Assembly: GCF_027066465.1 (NCBI RefSeq)
Contig: NZ_JAMONU010000197.1
Location: forward strand, 1-5,571
Reading direction: 5' to 3'
Source of the DNA: Thermococcus sp.
GTDB lineage: Archaea > Methanobacteriota_B > Thermococci > Thermococcales > Thermococcaceae
Length of the DNA stretch: 5,571 bases
Positions 1-4,174 of the stretch are shown here, in pieces. The notes under the pieces are model-generated. The model did not search any database. It worked only from the letters and a program-made list of their open reading frames with translations, and had not been told where the DNA came from. Made by a program: the position numbers and the translations under genes. The first letter of the stretch is position 1; each line of letters opens with the position of its first letter.

Positions 1-13
1 CCTTGTGCTAAAG

Positions 14-18
14 GGTGG
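14..18 (+). promoter_or_regulatory. Ribosome binding site GGTGG selecting the GTG start at 29
   Basis: GGTGG, complementary to the 3' end of archaeal 16S rRNA, lies 10 nt before the GTG at 29. The upstream GTG at 5 has only four bases of window before it, so its own site cannot be judged. An upstream gene could end at the TAA at 9-11 in another frame, but too little sequence is present to say. Confidence 0.45.
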
Positions 19-28
19 CGACATAATA

Positions 29-1513
29 GTGGACAGGGAGGGCATAAAGAAGGACCTTCTCTCGTGGCATCTCAAAGAGGTGCGGGCTTTGGCTGAGGAA
101 CACGATAAGGTCTTCGACGTCCTCGTTGGACTCCTCGACGACGAGAACCCCCATGTCAGGGCAAACGTTCTTCAGGTTCTCATGGACATGCTGGAGGAGG
201 GGAAGCTCTCTGGGGGGAGGCTCTCGAGGGTTCTCGATGCCGTTCTTGAACGCGTCAAAGACGACGATGAGAGGGTCGCGCTCAAGGCTTTAGAGCTGGT
301 TAACGCGCTTCTCGAGAGAGGTGAGCTGAGCGAAGAGCAGTACGAGAGGATTACGGAAACACTCAAGGGGGTTTTGAAGTCGGGCCTGCCCGTCCTCACG
401 GAGTACGCCGCGGAGGGACTCGGAAAGCTCGGCGCAAAGGTCGCGGAAATAGCGTACAGGATAATCCGCTGGCTGTTCTCCCTCATCGGGTCAAGCAAGA
501 AGAGGGAAGTTCAGAGTGCAGCGATAACAGCTCTCACCGAACTCGCCAGCAGGACCGACGACTCGAAGGCCCTGAACGAGATATTCGAGGGCGTCACAGA
601 ACTTTTAGCTCATCCCGACCCCTACATAGTGGAGCGCGCCCTGTACTCCATAGAGAGAATGCTCGCCAGGGAGGATGAAATAACGACGAGGAACAAGCTC
701 AAGGCCATCGGCATGATTAAAGAGCTGAAAGGCGACGTTAAGGTCGGCATGAAGGCATCACAGGTTCTTGAGAAGCTCGAGAAGACGACGACTCTCTACG
801 AAACCTCCGGAGAAGAAGTTCAGAAACAGCTTGACGTTTCCAAGTACAGCATAGACGACGTTGAGAAGCTCCTGGACGCTGGAAAAACGGAGATTGTGGC
901 CGAGATGGCAAAGCTTGACCCCCACATTCTTGAAAAAGTCCTCAACATGCTCGAGAGCGACGACTACAGCAGGAGAATGGACGCCCTCTGGATTGTGGCA
1001 AGGCTGACGAGCCACTTAACCCCGAGCGACGCCTACAGGATTCTGCCGGTTCTCGCCGAGTTCCTCAAGAGCAAGAACACATGGGCAAGGGAAACCGCAG
1101 CTAAGGTTCTCGCCGACATATACGCCCTCTATCCAGGGACGTCCAAGTTCTTCGCTTCACTCCTCGACGTCCTTCTCCGCTCGAAGAACGAGAGGGACGT
1201 TGAAGGGGCGCTCGAGCTTCTCGTAAGACTGGCGGACAGGATTAAGACCGACGAAATGCTCTCCGGTCTGCTGAAGCTCGTTCTGAGGTTGCTCGACGAT
1301 GAGAGGACGAGGGGGGTAACCCTGCGCACCCTGGCGAGGGAAGCCCAGAAGCTTCTCGAACTCGAAACCGAGAGCCTGTTCGCCCTTGAGGACAAGCTTA
1401 AGGAAATCTACGGAAAGGAAGGGGGCAAGTACGACGAGATAATAGCCGGCCTGATAGACGTTATTGAGGACATCGTGAAAATGAGGAACAAGGGCATAAT
1501 GCTGAACCCGTAG
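29..1513 (+). CDS. HEAT-repeat (ARM-like) superhelical protein, function unknown
   Basis: I do not recognise a specific function. The protein (494 aa from the GTG at 29) is almost wholly α-helical, with tandem antiparallel helix pairs typical of HEAT repeats. A clear unit lies at about residues 27-57, where a D-x-x-V-x-x-L-L-x-D helix is followed by N-P-H-V-R-x-N-V-L, and similar units run at about 65-97, 185-215, 305-335, 340-365 and 410-440. A more polar stretch at about 251-275 (TTT followed by charged residues) seems to join an N-terminal and a C-terminal array. There is no signal peptide, convincing membrane segment, cysteine cluster or catalytic motif, so a cytosolic protein-binding scaffold is the likely role (inference). 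The frame stays open upstream to a GTG at 5, but the GTG at 29 has GGTGG at 14-18 with a 10-nt spacer, so I prefer it. The N-terminus may still lie elsewhere because the window begins here. No partner can be inferred from the next gene, which has its own promoter. Confidence 0.85.
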   Translation: MDREGIKKDLLSWHLKEVRALAEEHDKVFDVLVGLLDDENPHVRANVLQVLMDMLEEGKLSGGRLSRVLDAVLERVKDDDERVALKALELVNALLERGELSEEQYERITETLKGVLKSGLPVLTEYAAEGLGKLGAKVAEIAYRIIRWLFSLIGSSKKREVQSAAITALTELASRTDDSKALNEIFEGVTELLAHPDPYIVERALYSIERMLAREDEITTRNKLKAIGMIKELKGDVKVGMKASQVLEKLEKTTTLYETSGEEVQKQLDVSKYSIDDVEKLLDAGKTEIVAEMAKLDPHILEKVLNMLESDDYSRRMDALWIVARLTSHLTPSDAYRILPVLAEFLKSKNTWARETAAKVLADIYALYPGTSKFFASLLDVLLRSKNERDVEGALELLVRLADRIKTDEMLSGLLKLVLRLLDDERTRGVTLRTLAREAQKLLELETESLFALEDKLKEIYGKEGGKYDEIIAGLIDVIEDIVKMRNKGIMLNP

Positions 1514-1529
1514 TTAGAAACGTTTCGTT
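1513..1529 (+). promoter_or_regulatory. Candidate SurR operator, GTTn3AACn5GTT
   Basis: The bases read GTT-AGA-AAC-GTTTC-GTT, an exact match at all nine fixed positions of the extended motif reported for SurR, the sulfur-responsive redox regulator of Pyrococcus and Thermococcus. The first G is also the last base of the TAG stop of the HEAT gene. The site ends about 10 bp upstream of the TATA-like element at 1540-1547, the side from which SurR activates rather than represses. The same stretch contains the perfect 10-bp palindrome GAAACGTTTC (1517-1526). Binding is inferred from sequence alone. Confidence 0.55.
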
Positions 1530-1532
1530 CGG

Positions 1533-1547
1533 GAAAGGACTTTAAGA
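1533..1547 (+). promoter_or_regulatory. BRE/TATA promoter of the AhpD-like gene
   Basis: A purine-rich BRE-like stretch (GAAAGGA, 1533-1539) is followed by CTTTAAGA (1540-1547), a plausible archaeal TATA box. Transcription would start about 25 bp downstream, near 1566-1570, giving a leader of about 10-14 nt that includes the ribosome binding site. This fits the short leaders usual in Thermococcales. The TATA match is imperfect, and no transcript start can be seen from sequence alone. Confidence 0.5.
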
Positions 1548-1567
1548 CCCCTCTCCTATTTCCCTAA

Positions 1568-1575
1568 GAGGTGGT
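1568..1575 (+). promoter_or_regulatory. Ribosome binding site GAGGTGGT selecting the ATG at 1580
   Basis: GAGGTGGT lies 4 nt before the ATG at 1580. A longer frame begins at the GTG at 1571, but that GTG is part of this ribosome binding site, so the ATG is the real start. The NAC gene has the same arrangement. Confidence 0.8.
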
Positions 1576-1579
1576 CTCC

Positions 1580-1930
1580 ATGGAGTTCAACGAAGTCGAG
1601 GTCAAACTTAAGGAGATTGAGGAGCTTCTTGACAAGCTCGGGAAGGAGCACCCGAAGGAGATAGCGGCCTTCTCCCGCTTCCTCAGGGAAACCCTCGACA
1701 ACAAGGCCCTTACCACCAGAGAAAAAGAGCTTATAGCGCTCGCCCTCGGAATTGCCCAGGGCTGTGAGTGGTGCATATACCTCCACACGAGGAAGGCCCT
1801 TGAGGCGGGGGCAAAGCCCGAGGAGCTTATCGAGGCGGGTCTCGTCGCAGTTCTCATGGCCGGCGGCCCGGCGCTGATGCACCTGATACCCCTCGTGAAG
1901 GCCATAGAGGCCTTCAAAAAGGAGGAGTGA
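1580..1930 (+). CDS. AhpD-like carboxymuconolactone decarboxylase family protein (CxxC peroxidase-type)
   Basis: This 116-aa protein is a single-domain member of the carboxymuconolactone decarboxylase family, in the AhpD-like branch. The AhpD catalytic constellation is intact and correctly spaced: Glu50, Cys62 and Cys65 in a C-E-W-C motif, and His69 four residues after the second cysteine (AhpD Glu118, Cys130, Cys133, His137). In AhpD these residues give thiol-dependent peroxidase or disulfide-reductase activity, so a cytosolic redox role is likely; the physiological partner is unknown. Lactone decarboxylation is unlikely because the CxxC is retained. The N-terminus is charged and helical, and a hydrophobic Gly/Ala/Leu helix follows at about residues 84-105. 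The length is typical of archaeal single-domain homologues, which form oligomers. The gene has its own promoter with a SurR-like operator and ends 1 bp from the convergent NAC gene. Confidence 0.92.
   Translation: MEFNEVEVKLKEIEELLDKLGKEHPKEIAAFSRFLRETLDNKALTTREKELIALALGIAQGCEWCIYLHTRKALEAGAKPEELIEAGLVAVLMAGGPALMHLIPLVKAIEAFKKEE
1916..1920 (-). terminator. Possible oligo-T terminator for NAC
   Basis: Read on the - strand, five consecutive T residues follow the NAC stop codon by about 11 nt, inside the last codons of the convergent AhpD-like gene. This is the only T-run close to the NAC stop. It is short, so termination efficiency cannot be judged. Confidence 0.22.
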
Positions 1931-1931
1931 G

Positions 1932-2267
1932 TCAGCCCTCGGTGAGCTTCAGTATTGCCTCCGCTATGTCCCCTTTTGTTTCTTTCAATGCTTTGAGCGC
2001 GGTTTCCCTATCAACACCTGCCTGCTCCATGACCAGCTCGATGTCCTCGTCCGGAATCTCAACGACCTCCCTGACTTCCTCGCTTCCGGGGATAATCTGA
2101 TAGGTCTTCTCACCCTGGACGACCATGACGGTAACGACCGGGTCCTTGAGGACTATTTCCCTGCCCTCAAGCTTAAGAACGACTTCCTTAACACCCTCCA
2201 GCTCTTCCATCTTTATGCCGAACTGCTTCATGAGCTTCTTCATCTGCCTCGGGTTCATACCCATCAT
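1932..2267 (-). CDS. nac: Nascent polypeptide-associated complex protein (archaeal α-NAC homologue)
   Basis: This 111-aa protein has the two-part layout of archaeal NAC. A basic N-terminus (N-P-R-Q-M-K-K, residues 5-11) suits ribosome contact. It is followed by the NAC β-barrel dimerisation domain at about residues 20-65 (G-V-K-E-V-V and I-V-L-K-D-P-V-V segments), then a C-terminal UBA domain at about 72-110 with E-x-A-G-V-D-R-E-T-A-L-K-A-L and G-D-I-A-E-A-I-L-K-L. Archaea lack β-NAC, and the protein is known to homodimerise and bind nascent chains at the ribosome exit. The longest frame starts at a GTG (2276), but that GTG lies in the ribosome binding site GGTGGT, which is 4 nt before the ATG at 2267. 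An ATG directly follows (2264) and another lies at 2258, so the start could shift slightly. The gene is divergent from a small membrane protein gene and ends 1 bp from the AhpD-like gene. Confidence 0.95.
   Translation of the reverse strand: MMGMNPRQMKKLMKQFGIKMEELEGVKEVVLKLEGREIVLKDPVVTVMVVQGEKTYQIIPGSEEVREVVEIPDEDIELVMEQAGVDRETALKALKETKGDIAEAILKLTEG
1974..1986 (+). terminator. Possible T-rich terminator for the AhpD-like transcript
   Basis: The non-template strand reads TTTTGTTTCTTTC, a T-rich run about 45 nt after the AhpD-like stop and antisense to the NAC gene. Archaeal RNA polymerase terminates at T-rich tracts without needing a hairpin. Because the tract also codes for NAC, its role as a terminator is only a possibility. 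Confidence 0.22.
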
Positions 2268-2271
2268 GCCA

Positions 2272-2277
2272 ACCACC
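2272..2277 (-). promoter_or_regulatory. Ribosome binding site GGTGGT of NAC
   Basis: GGTGGT on the - strand is separated by 4 nt from the ATG at 2267. It shows that the in-frame GTG at 2276 is not the initiator. Confidence 0.75.
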
Positions 2278-2297
2278 GGCCTTGATTCTCTTCCCCT

Positions 2298-2306
2298 CTT
2301 AAAAAA
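2298..2306 (-). promoter_or_regulatory. TATA-like element of the NAC promoter
   Basis: The - strand reads TTTTTTAAG about 31-39 nt upstream of the NAC ATG. Transcription starting about 25 bp downstream would fall near 2276-2282, just before or at the ribosome binding site, giving the very short leader usual in this group. The TATA match is imperfect, but the position is right. Confidence 0.45.
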
Positions 2307-2320
2307 GTTGGCAGGGACAA

Positions 2321-2331
2321 ACGGTTAATAG
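2321..2331 (+). promoter_or_regulatory. TATA-like element of the small membrane protein gene
   Basis: GGTTAATAG (2323-2331) is the only AT-rich element upstream of this gene at a suitable distance. Its predicted start near 2350-2355 would leave a leader of about 10 nt. The match is weak, so confidence is low. It lies about 20 bp from the divergent NAC TATA-like box. Confidence 0.3.
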
Positions 2332-2351
2332 GAGTTCAGCTAGTTTTAGTT

Positions 2352-2357
2352 AGGTGA
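2352..2357 (+). promoter_or_regulatory. Ribosome binding site AGGTGA selecting the GTG at 2363
   Basis: AGGTGA lies 5 nt before the GTG at 2363. A longer frame begins at the GTG at 2354, but that codon is inside this binding site and has no good site of its own. Confidence 0.65.
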
Positions 2358-2362
2358 GCGAA

Positions 2363-2560
2363 GTGTCCCCGGCTCCAGACGGGACAACCCCTCCCCCAAA
2401 CCTCACATGGAACAAGGTCGTCATTATGTTTTTGGTCTCGGTTGCCAGTGCGGTTGCGATGTACTTCCTTGTGAGCCTGATGGAGCGCCGTATAGAGGAG
2501 AAGGAGAAAGAACTTGAAGAGGAGCTTGAGGAAGAGGAGGAAGTCGGGAGGGTCTATTAA
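2363..2560 (+). CDS. Small single-pass membrane protein with acidic helical tail, unknown function
   Basis: I do not recognise this 65-aa protein. It has a short Pro-rich, nearly uncharged N-terminus (residues 1-18), one hydrophobic span at about 19-40, and a highly charged helical tail at about 41-60 starting E-R-R and rich in Glu. The two arginines just after the span predict N-out, C-in topology by the positive-inside rule, leaving an acidic, possibly coiled-coil tail in the cytoplasm. The hydrophobic span could be taken for an uncleaved signal anchor. It is not Sec61β/SecG, whose membrane span is at the C-terminus. The GTG start at 2363 is chosen by its ribosome binding site. The gene is divergent from NAC, and its TAA stop overlaps the antiporter stop in a shared TTAA. 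Its translation looks real because hydrophobic and charged residues fall into coherent blocks and start and spacing signals are normal. Confidence 0.75.
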   Translation: MSPAPDGTTPPPNLTWNKVVIMFLVSVASAVAMYFLVSLMERRIEEKEKELEEELEEEEEVGRVY

Positions 2561-3684
2561 TCCCTAAAGGCCAGCTTGAGAAGGGGTGGGGTAACCAGCG
2601 TGCTCGTGAATATCATCAGGACTATCACAAGGTAGGCGTCGCTTCCCACTATACCGGCTTTCATCGCTATAGCTAACATCGCAAGCTCGACACCCATCCT
2701 CGGAATCATCCCAACGCCGACGCGGAGGGCTTCCCTCGGCCTCATTCCACCTATCAAAGCCCCAATTCCACAGCCCACAACCTTGCTGACTATGGCCCCA
2801 ACGCTGAAGAGAACCGCGAACAGACCCACGCTCCCCATGTCCCTGACGGGTATGTTCATTCCCACATCGACGAAGAACAGCGGGACGAAGACGGAGTGGG
2901 CTATTATCCTTGAGTGCTCGAAAATCGGCTTCCTGAACTCGGTCTCGCTCAGGGCAAGGCCGAGCAGGTAAGCTCCCAAAATCGAGGCGAGGTTCATGTG
3001 CTCGGCGAGGTATGCAAAGGCAAAGAGGGCCGCCATCGAGAGCGTAACCGTCGAATCCGCGAATCCTATCCTGACGACCTTTCTGAGGGCGTAGTCGAGG
3101 ACCCTCGGCATGACAAAGACCATGACCGCTATGAAGACGCCCACCTTAACGAGGATTTCAACGAGGCTCAGAACGCTGACGCCGCTAGACACAAGCGACG
3201 AAATGACGACCGTTAGGACTATTATGCCGAGTATATCGTCAACTATGGCAGCGGTGAGTATAGTGGTGCCCTCCCTGCTCTTCAGCCTTCCCATCTCCAT
3301 GAGAACCCTAACGGTTAAGCTGACGCTCGTCGGGGTTGTTAACGCGCCGTAGAGGAGCGCCCGGTCGAAGCCTTTAAACGGGTACGTCACGGCAAAGCCG
3401 ACGGCGAAGGCAACTATAACCCCAACTACGGCCACCGAAAAACCGCTCTTACCGGCTTCTCTAAGCTCCTCAACGCTGCTCTCAAGACCCGCCAGAAAGA
3501 GGAGCATAAGGACGCCTATCATGGAAATGTCCTTCACTTCCTCAGTCGGCGGAAAGACCAAACCGAGGAGGATTCCTCCGACTATCTGGCCGAGAACTAT
3601 GGGCTGTCCAATCCTTGAGAAGAGCCATCCGAACGTTTCCGCAGTTAAAAGCATCAGAGCGAGGTAGAGGATTAGCTCAATCAA
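2557..3684 (-). CDS. Na+/H+ antiporter, CPA2 (NapA/GerN-like) family
   Basis: This 375-aa protein is almost entirely membrane-embedded, with about 12 hydrophobic spans, and exchanges cytoplasmic Na+ (or possibly K+) for protons. The ion-site motif A-A-I-V-D-D-I-L-G-I holds Asp149-Asp150, the paired aspartates of electrogenic CPA2 exchangers such as NapA. The unwound-helix motif T-T-P-T-S lies at 116-120. Lys301, in a V-S-K-V-V-G-C-G helix, probably corresponds to the NapA lysine that salt-bridges the first aspartate. A G-M-I-P-R helix with Glu333 follows at 325-333. The length matches a bare transport domain; there is no C-terminal TrkA-N/RCK or USP domain, unlike KefB/KefC. The start is TTG at 3684, with GGTGA at 3691-3695 and a 6-nt spacer. 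It is the last gene of the operon, 6 nt after the CBS gene, whose product may regulate it (inference). The cation cannot be decided from sequence. Confidence 0.93.
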   Translation of the reverse strand: MIELILYLALMLLTAETFGWLFSRIGQPIVLGQIVGGILLGLVFPPTEEVKDISMIGVLMLLFLAGLESSVEELREAGKSGFSVAVVGVIVAFAVGFAVTYPFKGFDRALLYGALTTPTSVSLTVRVLMEMGRLKSREGTTILTAAIVDDILGIIVLTVVISSLVSSGVSVLSLVEILVKVGVFIAVMVFVMPRVLDYALRKVVRIGFADSTVTLSMAALFAFAYLAEHMNLASILGAYLLGLALSETEFRKPIFEHSRIIAHSVFVPLFFVDVGMNIPVRDMGSVGLFAVLFSVGAIVSKVVGCGIGALIGGMRPREALRVGVGMIPRMGVELAMLAIAMKAGIVGSDAYLVIVLMIFTSTLVTPPLLKLAFRD

Positions 3685-3690
3685 CTCCCC

Positions 3691-3695
3691 TCACC
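3691..3695 (-). promoter_or_regulatory. Ribosome binding site GGTGA of the antiporter, overlapping the CBS gene stop
   Basis: GGTGA ends in the TGA stop codon of the CBS gene and lies 6 nt before the TTG start of the antiporter. A ribosome ending the CBS protein would sit on this site, so translational coupling is likely. Confidence 0.7.
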
Positions 3696-4152
3696 GCGCG
3701 AAGACCCTGAGCAGACGGATAACGCTCTGAGCCGAGAAGGTTCCGACGACTTTCTTTTTCTCCACCACCGGAAACTGCCTCACGCCGGTTTCGAGCATCA
3801 TACTCAAAGCGTAGCCGAGCGTATCGTTCGGAGAGAGCGTTATCGGCCGGGGGTTCATTATCTCCCTTACAGGCCTGTCCCAGTCGAAGTGGGCCTCCCT
3901 GAGGGCGTCTATGCCGACGAGAACGTAATCAGATGGAGGAAGAAGGAGGTTTATTATCTCGTCTATGGATATGAAGCCGAGCAGCTTTCCGGAGTCGTCG
4001 GTTACGACGGCGCAGGTTCTGTGCTCAAGTCCCTTGATGAGGTCTTCAATCCTGTCGTCCGGTTTGAGGCGGAGGAACTTCTCCTCCATCGCGAGCCTTA
4101 TGGGCATCTTGGAGAGCTTCGCTATGTTCAGCTTCGGCTTCTCCTCGTCCAA
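3691..4152 (-). CDS. Stand-alone CBS-pair (Bateman module) protein
   Basis: This 153-aa protein consists of two CBS domains, a module that usually binds adenine nucleotides and acts as an energy or ionic sensor. CBS1 spans about residues 17-72 (T-C-A-V-V-T-D-D and G-F-I-S-I-D-E), and CBS2 about 93-150 (R-E-I-M then F-P-V-V and V-V-G-T-F-S). They are joined by a linker at about 73-92. There is no DNA-binding, enzymatic or membrane domain. The usual S/T-x-x-D ribose-binding motif is altered in both copies: Ser62 is followed by Glu65, and Ser140 by Ser143. The frame runs upstream into the TPR gene and would give an Arg-rich N-terminus, but that part is the TPR gene read out of frame. The start is TTG at 4152, with GGGGGTG 5 nt before it. 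The gene lies 22 nt after the TPR gene and 6 nt before the antiporter, which is its most likely target (inference). Confidence 0.9.
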   Translation of the reverse strand: MDEEKPKLNIAKLSKMPIRLAMEEKFLRLKPDDRIEDLIKGLEHRTCAVVTDDSGKLLGFISIDEIINLLLPPSDYVLVGIDALREAHFDWDRPVREIMNPRPITLSPNDTLGYALSMMLETGVRQFPVVEKKKVVGTFSAQSVIRLLRVFAR

Positions 4153-4157
4153 GAAAA

Positions 4158-4164
4158 CACCCCC
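4158..4164 (-). promoter_or_regulatory. Ribosome binding site GGGGGTG selecting the TTG at 4152
   Basis: GGGGGTG precedes the TTG at 4152 by 5 nt (spacer TTTTC). The nearest in-frame ATG, at 4107, has no such site and would remove the first 15 residues. The site lies in the 22-nt gap after the TPR gene. Confidence 0.65.
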
Positions 4165-4174
4165 AAAGGTAAAG

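Noticed and set aside
1517..1526. Palindrome GAAACGTTTC as a separate operator
   Set aside because: It lies wholly inside the SurR-like motif and has no other known binding protein that I can name, so I treat it as part of that site.
2363..2560. Sec61β/SecG-like identity for the small membrane protein
   Set aside because: Sec61β has its membrane span at the C-terminus after a cytosolic N-terminus; here the span is in the first half and a charged tail follows.
2633..2650. TATCAC half-site resembling the Tgr glycolytic regulator operator
   Set aside because: The second half (GTGATA at the required spacing) is missing and the site is inside the antiporter coding sequence.
2557..3684. KefB/KefC-type K+ efflux system
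   Set aside because: The C-terminal TrkA-N/RCK domain is absent, and the Asp-Asp motif fits Na+/H+ exchangers of the NapA/GerN type.
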